DNA of 64,000 nt, taken from IMG/VR virus record IMGVR_UViG_3300025711_000007, positions 1-64,000 of that record. The stretch is one strand, 5' to 3'. Positions 14,016 to 22,602 of this stretch are shown piece by piece. The translations under genes and the position numbers were made by a program. How positions within the stretch are numbered: the stretch's first letter is position 1; every line of letters begins with the position of its first letter. The notes under the pieces were generated by a model. It was not told the DNA's origin. It searched no databases and saw only the letters and a program-made list of their open reading frames with translations. The stretch comes from a virus.

Positions 14016-14767
14016 GCGTCCTCGTCGACAGGGGGATCCTGGACGCGATGGTCAGCGGCGCGATCGTCATCAGGCCGTTCGACCGCGCGTGCCTCGGGAC
14101 CAACAGCTACGACGTGCACCTCGCGCCGACGCTGCGCGTGTACAAGAGCGGGGTAGAGCGCGTCGACGTCGTCGGTGGCGGTTCTGAGATGATCGACCTC
14201 CTCGGTCCGCTCGACGTGCGCGCGCCGCGGGAGACGGTCGACGTCACGATCCCGGAAGAGGGGTTCGTCCTCGAGCCGGGAGAGCTCTACCTCGCGTCGA
14301 CGGTCGAGCACACCGAGTCCCGTGAGCACGTCCCTGTGCTCAACGGACGGTCCAGCATCGGGCGCCTCGGGCTCAGCATCCACGTGACCGCGGGCACCGG
14401 GGACGTCGGGTTCCGAGGGTGCTGGACGATGGAGCTGTTCGTCATCCGCCGGCTGCGCGTGTACGCAGGGATCCCCATCGGGCAGCTCCTGTGGTTCACG
14501 ACGGACAGCGCGCCGCTCGTCCCGTACGGAGACAAGGCGTCGGCGAAGTACGCCGACGCCGGGCCGCTCCCGATGGCGAGCATGCTGCACGCGGAGCTGA
14601 AGCCGGCGTGCAAGCACGTCCGGATCAAGACGGGCGGCCTTGTAACGACGATCAACCGGGCATGGTTGGTGGAGACCTGCCTAGATTGCGGAGCGACCCG
14701 GACCACGAACAGCCGGGGCTCCGACCCGAGCGCCTGGGCGACCGCCGGCGATGGAGAAGACGACTGA
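14012..14767 (+). CDS. dcd: dCTP deaminase (Dcd/dUTPase superfamily)
   Basis: 251 aa. Converts dCTP to dUTP. The family core is visible: NGRSSIGRLGLSIHVTAGTG (111-130) and GFRGCWTMEL (133-142), with the catalytic-type Glu at 141. The C-terminal 60 residues are extra and contain CLDCG plus another Cys, possibly a zinc site. Bifunctional dCTP deaminase/dUTPase activity is possible. ATG overlaps the previous stop (ATGA). Pairs with ThyX at 7199 to make dTMP. Confidence 0.85.
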   Translation: MSVLVDRGILDAMVSGAIVIRPFDRACLGTNSYDVHLAPTLRVYKSGVERVDVVGGGSEMIDLLGPLDVRAPRETVDVTIPEEGFVLEPGELYLASTVEHTESREHVPVLNGRSSIGRLGLSIHVTAGTGDVGFRGCWTMELFVIRRLRVYAGIPIGQLLWFTTDSAPLVPYGDKASAKYADAGPLPMASMLHAELKPACKHVRIKTGGLVTTINRAWLVETCLDCGATRTTNSRGSDPSAWATAGDGEDD

Positions 14768-15006
14768 TGGGTAAGCTCGACGGGTTCAGGCAGGTCACGC
14801 TGTACGTCAACCCCGAGCTGTACGAGCGCGTGCGGTGCTCGTCGTACAGCCTCGGCGAGGACATCTACGAGTTCGTGGACGAGGCCCTCGCGTCCGCCAT
14901 CGAGCGGCGGATCCCGAAGGCGGAGCAGCCCGCCATCAATTTGATGAGCCGCCAGAACATCAAGAACGGGAAGACTCGGCGACCTCGACGAGGACCACCT
15001 CGGTAG
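14767..15006 (+). CDS. Ribbon-helix-helix-like small protein
   Basis: 79 aa. A beta strand FRQVTLYVNPELYERVRCSS followed by two helices matches the RHH (Arc/CopG-like) layout. The basic tail TRRPRRGPPR could contact DNA. ATG overlaps the dcd stop (TGATG). Possibly a repressor. Function inferred only. Confidence 0.6.
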   Translation: MGKLDGFRQVTLYVNPELYERVRCSSYSLGEDIYEFVDEALASAIERRIPKAEQPAINLMSRQNIKNGKTRRPRRGPPR

Positions 15007-15250
15007 CGTCTTCCGGCACGATGTGCAGCAGATGACTCGACCGATGTCGTCGACGATGGATCTCTTGCGTGGCGCGGCGATGAGGTGCATACTTTCGAGC
15101 GGAAGGTGTGCCTCGCCGGTGGTTCCAGCACCGGATATCAAAAACGTAAAGCCCTACAGCGTTCCGATCGCGGAACACCTCCCATGTACAACGACGCCCT
15201 CGCCCTCCGGTCCGCAAGATCTCTTTGAGGGCGAGGGCGTCCATCGGCAT
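14960..15250 (-). CDS. Doubtful minus-strand reading frame
   Basis: 96 aa. The first 40 residues (PMDALALKEILRTGGRG, TWEVFRDRNAVGLYVFDI) look protein-like, but the rest is Arg/His-rich and less convincing. It overlaps the end of the RHH-like gene by 47 nt. A different minus frame around 15020-15120 also looks partly coding. It could be a decayed or frameshifted gene, or nothing. Confidence 0.25.
   Translation of the reverse strand: MPMDALALKEILRTGGRGRRCTWEVFRDRNAVGLYVFDIRCWNHRRGTPSARKYAPHRRATQEIHRRRHRSSHLLHIVPEDATEVVLVEVAESSRS
15194..15240. terminator. Strong inverted repeat, possible terminator
   Basis: ACGCCCTCGCCCTC (15194-15207) and GAGGGCGAGGGCGT (15227-15240) form a perfect 14-bp stem with a 19-nt loop. 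No adjacent T-run (TTTT only at 15250-15253). It could end the 10.9-15.0 kb operon, but the large loop is unusual. Confidence 0.4.
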
Positions 15251-15298
15251 TTTGAAGCGCCCTAGGCGCGGGTGCTCTCATGCGTCGCAGGAGAACAC

Positions 15299-15439
15299 GT
15301 GGCGATAAAGGTAGCTGGAGCGAAAAAGAAGAAGAAGCGCGGCCTGATCCAGAGAGCGGGGAAGGCCGTGAAGAAGCTCGTCAAGCGGGCTCGCGGCAAG
15401 GCCGCGAAGAAGAAGGCCGGGACCAGCACGAGCGGCTGA
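15299..15439 (+). CDS. 46-aa lysine-rich basic protein
   Basis: GTG with AGGAG 5 nt upstream. About 20 of 46 residues are Lys or Arg (GAKKKKKRGLIQRAG, RGKAAKKKAG), like a histone tail or a DNA/RNA-binding peptide. Third codon positions are strongly G/C in this frame and not in the overlapping frame, which supports it as the real gene. Its TGA overlaps a CTG that may start the next gene. Confidence 0.6.
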   Translation: MAIKVAGAKKKKKRGLIQRAGKAVKKLVKRARGKAAKKKAGTSTSG

Positions 15440-16179
15440 CTCCGCTGGCGGAGAGCTTGAATCTGCTCCGGGAGGTCCGGGCGAGCTCGCCCGGCGTGAT
15501 CATCGGGCTGAGCGGAGGCAAGGACTCGCTGGCGACGCTCGACCTGTGCGTGCGCGAGTTCGGCGCGGCCCGCGTGAGGGCGTTCCACATGTACCTCGTG
15601 AAGGGTCTCCGCTGCGTCGAGCGGACCCTGCGGTGGTGCGAGAGCCGGTACGGGGTCGCGGTCGAGGCGGTGCCGCACTGGACGCTCGCGAACGCGTACA
15701 AGTACGCCTCCTACATGCCGCACCGATCTCGGACCGACGGGTGGAGGGACACGCGCATGAGGGACATCGAGCAGGCGGTGCGCGCCAGGCTCGGCCCGTG
15801 GTGGATCGCGTACGGCCACCGCATGTGCGACAGCATCGAGCGGGTCGGCATGCTCTCCAGGAACGGAGGGCTGGACGCCGCCGGCCGCCGCGTCTACCCG
15901 CTGCGGGTGTGGAACGAGGCATCCGTGATGGCGTACCTGCGCGCGCGGAAGATCCCGCCGCCGCCCCGGCTGACGATCCTCAAGAGGTCGATGACGGGCG
16001 TCTCGTTCCAGGAGGACGTGCTGATCGCGATCCGCGACAGCTACCCGGACGACTTCGAGAAGATCGTCGAGAAGTTCCCGTACCTGCCGGCGAAGCTGGT
16101 CAGGTACGAGCTGAAGAGGAAGACATGGAAGCAGAGCACGTACGTCGACAAGTGGCGGACGTCTCTCAAGGACAGATGA
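15436..16179 (+). CDS. Phosphoadenosine-phosphosulfate-reductase-like (PP-loop) protein
   Basis: About 247 aa. The PP-loop ATP-binding motif GLSGGKDSLATL is at residues 24-35, with PAPS-reductase-like features (SIERVGMLSRNGG, RVYPLRVWNEASVMAYLR). Such proteins in phages often sit beside a ParB-like gene, as here, and their substrate is unknown. The frame is open from ATG 15280, but that part overlaps the basic-protein gene and has poor GC3. The true start is probably CTG 15436 (CTGA overlap) or TTG 15457. Confidence 0.8.
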   Translation: MTPLAESLNLLREVRASSPGVIIGLSGGKDSLATLDLCVREFGAARVRAFHMYLVKGLRCVERTLRWCESRYGVAVEAVPHWTLANAYKYASYMPHRSRTDGWRDTRMRDIEQAVRARLGPWWIAYGHRMCDSIERVGMLSRNGGLDAAGRRVYPLRVWNEASVMAYLRARKIPPPPRLTILKRSMTGVSFQEDVLIAIRDSYPDDFEKIVEKFPYLPAKLVRYELKRKTWKQSTYVDKWRTSLKDR

Positions 16180-17144
16180 TGAAGAAGCAGGCGACAGGAG
16201 GCGGCAGCCTCCACCCAGCGCAGAAGTTCGTCGTCGCGCGCGTCCACCGCGAGAAGATCAAGAATGCGCCGTACAACCCGCGACAGATCGACGACCACGC
16301 GAGGAAGAAGCTCAGCAACAACATCAAGAAGAAGGGGTTGCTGGACGCGCTCGTCTGGAACAAGCGGACAGGTAACCTCGTGTCGGGGCACCAGCGGTTG
16401 AGCATCCTGGACGACCTCAGCAAGACGGGAGTCAGCTACGCGATAGACGTCGCGGTGGTCGACCTGTCGGAGCGCGAGGAGAAGGAGCAGAACCTGTTCT
16501 TCAACAACCCGAGCGCTCAAGGTGACTACGACGTCGATAAGCTCGGGAAGATGATAGTAAACGACGAAGTCGACTACAAGTTGTCGGGGTTCGACGACAT
16601 GGACCTGCAGATGCGGTTCGAGGGCACCGACTACGCGGTGACGATGTTCGACGACGACAAGGCGCCGCAGTCGGTGCAGGACGACCTGGAGCAGCTGGAG
16701 GAGATCCAGCGCATGAAGCGCGAGCGGAAGGCGCACCGCGACCGCGACCAGGACGCCAACGACCCGGAGTTCTACGCGGTGGTCGTGTTTCCGGACCGCG
16801 ACGCGCAGGGGCAGTTCATGGAGCGCGTCGGCATGGACAGGAACGCCCGCTACGTGGACGGGGCTCGCCTCCACACGTCGCTGGAGGCGGCGAAGCCGCG
16901 GACCAAGACGTACGACGGCGAGCCGTTCGAGGAGATGACGTTCTGGGTCGCCAGGGACCAGAAGCAGGTGATCGAGGACGAGCTGACGCGCATCGCGGCG
17001 CTGATGCGAGGGAAGAACCTGCGGGGCCGCGCGCTGGAGGCGATGGCGGTGATATCGTCGCAGACGTCGACGGACAACATCATGGGTGAGGAGCCGGAAG
17101 CTCGACCCGAACCCAAGCCGAGGAAGAGGAGATCAGATGCCTGA
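16176..17144 (+). CDS. ParB/sulfiredoxin-like nuclease-domain protein
   Basis: 322 aa. The N-terminal ParB-like domain shows NPR (34-36), KKGLLDALVWNKRTGNLVSG and GHQR (71-74). The rest is charged and helical, with a second alpha/beta part near 190-290. ParB-like phage proteins bind or nick DNA or transfer phosphate. Which of these applies here is unknown. ATG overlaps the PP-loop gene stop (ATGA), so the pair is coupled. Confidence 0.8.
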   Translation: MMKKQATGGGSLHPAQKFVVARVHREKIKNAPYNPRQIDDHARKKLSNNIKKKGLLDALVWNKRTGNLVSGHQRLSILDDLSKTGVSYAIDVAVVDLSEREEKEQNLFFNNPSAQGDYDVDKLGKMIVNDEVDYKLSGFDDMDLQMRFEGTDYAVTMFDDDKAPQSVQDDLEQLEEIQRMKRERKAHRDRDQDANDPEFYAVVVFPDRDAQGQFMERVGMDRNARYVDGARLHTSLEAAKPRTKTYDGEPFEEMTFWVARDQKQVIEDELTRIAALMRGKNLRGRALEAMAVISSQTSTDNIMGEEPEARPEPKPRKRRSDA

Positions 17145-17463
17145 AGACGTCGAGGATCACGTGGCGATGATGTTCCACGGGCTCGTGTCCGACCTCCAGC
17201 ATAACGACGTCGCGGCGTTCGAGCGGGAGCAGGCGCGCCAGGCCGCCGCGCGCGCCGAGCTGCGCAAGCGGACCCCGAATCAGGGCCTCAACGCGGGCGA
17301 GCTGCTGAAGCAGCTCGACGGTGACCCCGCGGCGGCGGACCGCCGGGTCCAGAGCGAACTGGACCGCATCGACCGCGAGTCCAAGGCAGCCGCGGAGAAG
17401 AACAAGAGCAAGGTCGCGCCGTTGCCAGAAGGGCACTTCCCACCCCCGCCCGAGAGCGAGTAG
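17137..17463 (+). CDS. Hypothetical helical protein
   Basis: 108 aa, unrecognised. Long Ala/Glu/Arg helices (EREQARQAAARAELRKR) suggest a coiled coil. The C-terminus is Pro-rich (HFPPPPESE). AGGAG precedes ATG 17137 by 7 nt. Overlaps the ParB-like gene by 8 nt. Confidence 0.65.
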   Translation: MPEDVEDHVAMMFHGLVSDLQHNDVAAFEREQARQAAARAELRKRTPNQGLNAGELLKQLDGDPAAADRRVQSELDRIDRESKAAAEKNKSKVAPLPEGHFPPPPESE

Positions 17464-17472
17464 GCTGTCGCG

Positions 17473-17640
17473 ATGAAGCCGCAGCGCTACACGTGCTCTC
17501 AGTGCGGGTGCTCTTGGCTCGCTGCCGCCGGCCAGGGCGCTCGGTGCCCCAACGGGTGCGACGTCGTCGCGAAATCGGAGGGCGAGTTCACGATGAAGAC
17601 GTTCCAGGGCGGCGACGACCTGAAGAAGGGGCTCCGCTGA
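17473..17640 (+). CDS. 55-aa zinc-ribbon-like protein
   Basis: CSQCGC near residue 8 and CPNGC near 25 form a four-Cys knuckle pattern. A -10-like TAGGCT (17461-17466) ends 6 nt before ATG 17473, with a weak -35 TTCCCA, so it may be leaderless. Function unknown. Confidence 0.6.
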   Translation: MKPQRYTCSQCGCSWLAAAGQGARCPNGCDVVAKSEGEFTMKTFQGGDDLKKGLR

Positions 17641-17644
17641 AGCC

Positions 17645-18076
17645 GTGCGGGTGTTCGGGACCACGCGGATGATCTGCACGCTGGACGCCGACCAGCTGCA
17701 GAAGGCGTTCGACCAGGAGGTGACGTTCGACGACACCGACCCGGCCACGGCGGCGCACACCCAGTCGGGTTTCGTCACGCTCGCCGCCTCCGCGTCGAGC
17801 CAGCCGTTCTCGTTCGGCAGCGTCACCGCGGCGTCGACGGTCCTGGTGATCGCGTACGACCCGGTCCAGGTGCAGCTCAACGGCAACGCCGCGCCGCTCG
17901 TCGACGTTACTCCGGTGCCGGCGAGCGCCGCGACCGCGGTCACCTCGGTCTACCAGCGGCAGGACCAGCCGGGGCACCTGAGCCTGCGCGGCAAGGTCAC
18001 GAGCCTCCACCTGACCAACCCGAGCAGCACGGAGACGGCTCGCGTGTTCGTCGCCGTCGTGGGCGACGCGGCGTAG
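17645..18076 (+). CDS. Beta-rich putative virion protein
   Basis: 143 aa, GTG 17645. Ser/Thr/Ala/Val-rich with alternating beta strands (FVTLAASASSQPFSFGSV, GKVTSLHLTNPSSTE), typical of small capsid-decoration or fibre proteins. No specific family recognised. Lies just before the head module. Confidence 0.5.
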   Translation: MRVFGTTRMICTLDADQLQKAFDQEVTFDDTDPATAAHTQSGFVTLAASASSQPFSFGSVTAASTVLVIAYDPVQVQLNGNAAPLVDVTPVPASAATAVTSVYQRQDQPGHLSLRGKVTSLHLTNPSSTETARVFVAVVGDAA

Positions 18077-18079
18077 CGC

Positions 18080-18115
18080 TGGACGCCCGCGCGAGGTGAC
18101 TGGTATGCTGGCTGC
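18080..18115 (+). promoter_or_regulatory. Leaderless promoter before the head module
   Basis: -35 TGGACG (18080-18085), 18-nt spacer, -10 TATGCT (18104-18109), 6 nt to ATG 18116. ATGCTGGC around the -10 is the reverse complement of the GCCAGCAT at 6022-6029. Confidence 0.6.
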
Positions 18116-18871
18116 ATGTCAGCGGGAACCGTAATCTCCGGGGGTTTCCCCGGGCGTGTCGCGCAGGAAGTCCAGCCCAACCAAAAGTGCGAGGGCTGTC
18201 TCCACTACGACGGCCAGGCGGGGAGGACCGGGGCATGCACGATCGGGTCTCGCCCATGGTTGTGTGGGGACGGCGGTGCCCAGGACGTCGGCTACGCGCC
18301 GATCGCTGCCGGCGCGGGCAGCTACCTGCCGGACATGAGCAACCACGGCGCGCACGCGCCGGAGGTCGACGGGCAGCACTCGTCGGACCTGCACGGGGTC
18401 GGGTCGACGAGGCCGGTCGTGTTCCGGCAGGTGTCGCTCGGCGAGGAGCACGTCCACCTCGTCAAGAGCATGGTCGAGCAGCACGGCAGGATCCAGAAGT
18501 CGCAGTGCAGGTTGTGCTCGCTGGCGGGCGCGCGCGGCGCGTCGTCGGCGAACCACGAGTTCCAGACGTGCACCTGTGCCGCTCTCGACGCCGGCGTGGT
18601 CGCCAAGGCGATCGTCCAGCGGATGAGCAACGCGCAGCGCGTCGGTGTTCGGTTGGACGACGTCGCGCAGTGGGTGCGTGACGTGGCGAAAGCTGGGTTC
18701 CGGTTGCCTGTCCCGGACAAGGCACGCAGCTTGGGGTCTCACGTCGTCGACGACCAGACCGATCGCGGGCCGAAGAAGGGACCGAAGAGGTCGATCTCCG
18801 ACCAGGTCCGGATCGACGACAGCGGGGGCCACCTCCGCCCGTCGTCGAAGTCGCCCGCGAAAGCACGGTGA
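18116..18871 (+). CDS. Cysteine-containing protein upstream of portal
   Basis: 251 aa, unrecognised. Residues 25-52 show CEGCLHYDG..G.CTIGSRPWLCGDG, a four-Cys cluster. A second Cys cluster CRLC...CTCA lies near 131-153. The basic C-terminus may bind nucleic acid. It ends 3 nt before the portal gene, so a head-assembly or DNA-packaging role is possible. It is not a terminase: no Walker or nuclease motifs are visible. Confidence 0.55.
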   Translation: MSAGTVISGGFPGRVAQEVQPNQKCEGCLHYDGQAGRTGACTIGSRPWLCGDGGAQDVGYAPIAAGAGSYLPDMSNHGAHAPEVDGQHSSDLHGVGSTRPVVFRQVSLGEEHVHLVKSMVEQHGRIQKSQCRLCSLAGARGASSANHEFQTCTCAALDAGVVAKAIVQRMSNAQRVGVRLDDVAQWVRDVAKAGFRLPVPDKARSLGSHVVDDQTDRGPKKGPKRSISDQVRIDDSGGHLRPSSKSPAKAR

Positions 18872-18874
18872 TCT

Positions 18875-20611
18875 ATGGTCGACGAGCAGGTGGTCGCCTC
18901 GCAGCAGGCTGCGCTGCCGGCTGACATCCAGAAGGCGGTCGCGGCGGCGTTCGAGGAACTCCGCGAGCGGGCGTGGTCGAACGAGTCTGCGGTGGCGAAG
19001 GCCAGCGCCGCGCCGAACGACAACCAGCCGAAGTCGTGGTTCGCCGACCCGTTCGCGCTGCTGGACTCGGTCGGCATGGGGTACCGCAACGCGCCGACGT
19101 ACCTGACGTACGACACCCTGCGCCAGGTGGCCGAGCGCGACACCTACGTCGCGCCGATCATATTGACGCGGATCGACCAGATCAACACGTTCGCTAGGCT
19201 GCAGCCGAACAAGTATTCCGTCGGGTTCTTGATTCGCCCGCGATTCGGCGACAAGAAGCGCATGTTGTCGCGCAGCGAGAAGGAGCGGACCGAGCACCTG
19301 GCGATGATGGTGCTCAACACGGGGATCGAGTACAACCTCGGCCGCGACGGGCTCAGGCAGTTCATATCGAAGTTCGTGCGCGACTCGCTGACCTATGACC
19401 AGGGGTGCTTCGAGAGCATCCGAACGCGGTCCGGAGGTGTCCACTCGTTCCACGCGGTGGACAGCGCGACGATCCGGACGACGACCCCGAAGCAGATGAA
19501 GGGGACACCTCCCCGGATCAACGACCTCAAGAAGGACATCCGCTACGTCCAGGTCATCAACTCGTCGATCACGGCGGAGTTCACCATCGACGAGATGGCG
19601 TTCTGCGTCCGCAACCCGAGGTCGAACGTCAAGACGTACGGGTACGGGCTGCCCGAGATCGAGACGCTGATAACGACGATCACCAGCCACCTGTGGGCCG
19701 AGGAGTGGAACCGCCGGATGTTCTCGCAGGGGAGCACCGTGAAGGGTTTGCTCAACGTCAAGGGCAACTTGCCTCCCGTCCAGTTCGAGGCGTTCAAGCG
19801 GATGTGGCACTCGCAGGTCGCGGGGGTCCAGAACGCGTGGAAGACACCGATGCTCAACTCGGAGGAGGTGCAGTGGGTCCCGCTGCAGCTCAGCAACACC
19901 GAGATGGGCTACCAGATGTGGATGGACTACCTCTGCAAGATCACCTGCGCGTTGTTCCGGATCGACCCGGCTGAGATTAACTTCGACCTTCGGGGCGGCG
20001 TGGGCGCGGCGCCGGTGTTCATGTCCACGAACGAGGCGCAGCAGAAGGCGAGCAAGGATCGCGGACTGCAGCCGCTGCTCGACTTCGTCGCGGACGCCAT
20101 CAATCGTCACATCGTCTGGAAGATCGACCCGCGATTCGAGTTCGCGTTCATCGGCCTCGACGCGAAGACCGAGGAGCAGGCCATGCAGCTCCGCCAGCAG
20201 CAGGCCCAGTCGCACCTCAAGTTGAACGAGGTGCGCGCGATGGACGACCTGCCGCCTGTCGAGTACGGCGACGTCGTGCTCAACCCGGTCTACATCGGGT
20301 ATCGGACCCAGATGATGATGGCACAGCAGCAAGCGCAGCAGCCGGGGCAGCCAGGTCAGCCCGGCCAAGACGGGCCGCCGCCCCGGTTCACGCAGCCGCC
20401 GGGGGACGAGGAGGAGCACGGCGCTGACCAGATCCGGCAGTTCGCCGAGGACAAGCCGGGCCGGGCGGCGTCTTCCGACGAGGGGTCCGGTCCGTCTCCG
20501 CGCGTGCTGTCGCGCCTGCACATCGACGACTGGGACTCCGTGGTCAGCCACTCGATCAGGAGCGACGACCTCGCGAAGGCCGAGGTGTACGACGTCATCG
20601 ACATCGACTAG
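18875..20611 (+). CDS. Portal protein
   Basis: 578 aa. Forms the dodecameric ring through which DNA enters the head. The portal core is recognisable: LTYDTLRQVAERDTYVAPII near 69-90, SLTYDQGCFE, WMDYLCKITCALFRIDPAEI near 347-366. A helical region and a Gln/Pro/Gly-rich low-complexity tail (about 475-510) follow. ATG 18875 follows the previous stop closely. It is the anchor of the head module. Confidence 0.85.
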   Translation: MVDEQVVASQQAALPADIQKAVAAAFEELRERAWSNESAVAKASAAPNDNQPKSWFADPFALLDSVGMGYRNAPTYLTYDTLRQVAERDTYVAPIILTRIDQINTFARLQPNKYSVGFLIRPRFGDKKRMLSRSEKERTEHLAMMVLNTGIEYNLGRDGLRQFISKFVRDSLTYDQGCFESIRTRSGGVHSFHAVDSATIRTTTPKQMKGTPPRINDLKKDIRYVQVINSSITAEFTIDEMAFCVRNPRSNVKTYGYGLPEIETLITTITSHLWAEEWNRRMFSQGSTVKGLLNVKGNLPPVQFEAFKRMWHSQVAGVQNAWKTPMLNSEEVQWVPLQLSNTEMGYQMWMDYLCKITCALFRIDPAEINFDLRGGVGAAPVFMSTNEAQQKASKDRGLQPLLDFVADAINRHIVWKIDPRFEFAFIGLDAKTEEQAMQLRQQQAQSHLKLNEVRAMDDLPPVEYGDVVLNPVYIGYRTQMMMAQQQAQQPGQPGQPGQDGPPPRFTQPPGDEEEHGADQIRQFAEDKPGRAASSDEGSGPSPRVLSRLHIDDWDSVVSHSIRSDDLAKAEVYDVIDID

Positions 20612-20621
20612 GATCGCCGGG

Positions 20622-22544
20622 GTGAGCGTTTCGACCCCCTACCAGTTCGCGAAGCGCGGCAACTTGTTCATCATTCCGGTCGGGCCGTCGATCGACGAGG
20701 TCCCGTACCCGGCGCAGTCGTTCACCAAGCCGCCGCCGGCGAACTCGCTGTGGGTGAATGGTCGGATCCAGGAGACCGGGCTCCACCACGACCACGCGCG
20801 CATGTCGACGCACCTCTACCGCGAGGTCAGGGACGACCTCACGCGCTACTCGCCCGTCGAGGTCACGAGATCGGCTTTCTGCCGCTCCCACCACGCGTAC
20901 GTCGGGGTCATCGACTCCCGAGGGGTTCCCTACTACTTCGCGCTCGACTCGCGCGGCGTGTCGGTGCGCGCGGCTGACTCGGAAGAGGCGGCGTGGAAGG
21001 CGTTCGACCGGATGTCGGACGGGGAGCACGCGGAAGCCGTGCGCCAGCGCCGCGCGGAGTCCGCCGAAGAGGTGAGGCGAAGCGGCGGAACAAGCCTCGT
21101 GATAACCAAAGGACTTAAGTACGGCAAGAAGACTGAGTGGAAGCACAACGTGCCGCACTCCACATGGTGGAGGAAGCTACCTAAGACCGAAGCGAGAGAT
21201 GACCAAGGTGGTGATGACGATCACGACTTGGCCGACGCGCATACAGCGAACCCCAAGAAGGCAAAAACTTCCCAAACGAGCAGGTGGCGAGCTAAGTATC
21301 CGGGAGGGAAAGTAGACAAGATGACGACGAACAAATCAGAGATTCCACTCGTCGTCATCTCGGCCGTAGCGGCGGATGCGGGTGATCGCTCTGCTGGAGT
21401 CGATCCCGCGACGTACGCTGGCCTGAAGTACGCCGCTCTGATGCGACGGCTTGGAGCTGACCTCTGCGAAGACGAGGATCTGGATCCGCCCGTACCTGCC
21501 GATGAGCGCTTCTTGGACGTAGCCGTCGTCAAGGCGCTCCCGAAGAAGCCGAAGGTCGACGAGGTCAAGAAGACGCCGGCTCGGTCAGCGTCGAAGAAGC
21601 AAGCAGGCGCCGGCGGCAAGACGCGGTACACGTACCTGAGCGAGAAGAAGTCAGGAGCAGGTAACCAGGTGCCGCTCGTCATCGCGCACGATGACCACAA
21701 GCACGCCGATCCGTTCGAGCTCGCCAACCAGCTCGGGGTGTCAGTGCGGACGCTGCAGGCCGCGGCGCGCCGGTTGGGGCGTTCCGGGTTCGCCACGTTC
21801 ATGCGGTCGCGCCTCAAGCGGTTCGCCGCGAAGCATCGTTTGGATCCTGACTACTGGAACACGCTGTACGTGTCGTTGGAGTCGGGAGATGTCGACGTCA
21901 AGAAGAGTGAGAACGTCGACCTGAAGAAGTTCGGAGATGATGCAAAGAAGGTCGCGTCATCCGTACCAGAAAGCCACGTCGGGAGGTTTCACGGGAGCGA
22001 CAAGGTGTTCATCCATCACGTGCATCACGAGATGAAGCGCCGTGGGATGTATTCTGGTGGGTTGGACGAGTTCAAGAACCATCTAGTAGAAGCGCAACAT
22101 AAGAGACATGTTAACTTGTCTCGAGCTGACCTAGTCGGCGCGATGGATCCGAAGCACGTGTCGCAATCTGAGACTCATGCTAACGGAGCTAGCTTCCACT
22201 TCGTTAATGCTGGGCACAACCCGCACGCAGCTAAAGAACTAGATCACGCGCACGCGCCGCAGAGTGCTGGACACGCTGCGACAGATAAAATGAAGACGAC
22301 GCGAGCGAAGCCGCATAAGAGCATCCATCATGAAGTGGCAGGTGTGTTGTCGCAAGAAGCACGCGATGCAACTAAGCACGCGACTAAAATAAATACTAAA
22401 GAAGCACATCTCGCGGCAATGACTGCACACCACCAGGCCGGAGCACAGCACCAGAAGGCATCCGGTGACGTGAACAACAAGACAGCGCTTAAGCACTTCG
22501 ACCAATCGGTGTCTCACCTCAAGGCGTCGAAAGCGGCGAACTGA
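20622..22544 (+). CDS. Large head-module protein with composition shift
   Basis: 640 aa, GTG start. The N-terminal 160 residues have normal high G+C. From about 21100 the DNA becomes much more A+T-rich, and the protein becomes Lys/His-rich. A module near 450-520 (GRFHGSDKVFIHHVHHEM ... VNLSRADLVGAMDP ... NGASFHFV) looks like a winged-helix-type domain seen in bacterial proteins, suggesting a captured host segment. Position between portal and minor head genes suggests an internal head or injected protein. Function unknown. Confidence 0.55.
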   Translation: MSVSTPYQFAKRGNLFIIPVGPSIDEVPYPAQSFTKPPPANSLWVNGRIQETGLHHDHARMSTHLYREVRDDLTRYSPVEVTRSAFCRSHHAYVGVIDSRGVPYYFALDSRGVSVRAADSEEAAWKAFDRMSDGEHAEAVRQRRAESAEEVRRSGGTSLVITKGLKYGKKTEWKHNVPHSTWWRKLPKTEARDDQGGDDDHDLADAHTANPKKAKTSQTSRWRAKYPGGKVDKMTTNKSEIPLVVISAVAADAGDRSAGVDPATYAGLKYAALMRRLGADLCEDEDLDPPVPADERFLDVAVVKALPKKPKVDEVKKTPARSASKKQAGAGGKTRYTYLSEKKSGAGNQVPLVIAHDDHKHADPFELANQLGVSVRTLQAAARRLGRSGFATFMRSRLKRFAAKHRLDPDYWNTLYVSLESGDVDVKKSENVDLKKFGDDAKKVASSVPESHVGRFHGSDKVFIHHVHHEMKRRGMYSGGLDEFKNHLVEAQHKRHVNLSRADLVGAMDPKHVSQSETHANGASFHFVNAGHNPHAAKELDHAHAPQSAGHAATDKMKTTRAKPHKSIHHEVAGVLSQEARDATKHATKINTKEAHLAAMTAHHQAGAQHQKASGDVNNKTALKHFDQSVSHLKASKAAN

Positions 22545-22564
22545 CGCCAGCCTGGCTGATGTCC

Positions 22565-22602
22565 TGTACGAAGCAGCCGCGGTGCTGGTAGGCTATGCGT
22601 CG
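22565..22602 (+). promoter_or_regulatory. Leaderless promoter
   Basis: -35 TGTACG (22565-22570), 18-nt spacer, -10 TAGGCT (22589-22594), 8 nt to ATG 22603. Confidence 0.5.

Noticed and set aside
15023-15265. 80-residue plus-strand frame between the RHH-like and basic-protein genes
   Set aside because: Composition is not protein-like, no start signal, and it runs across the 14-bp inverted repeat.
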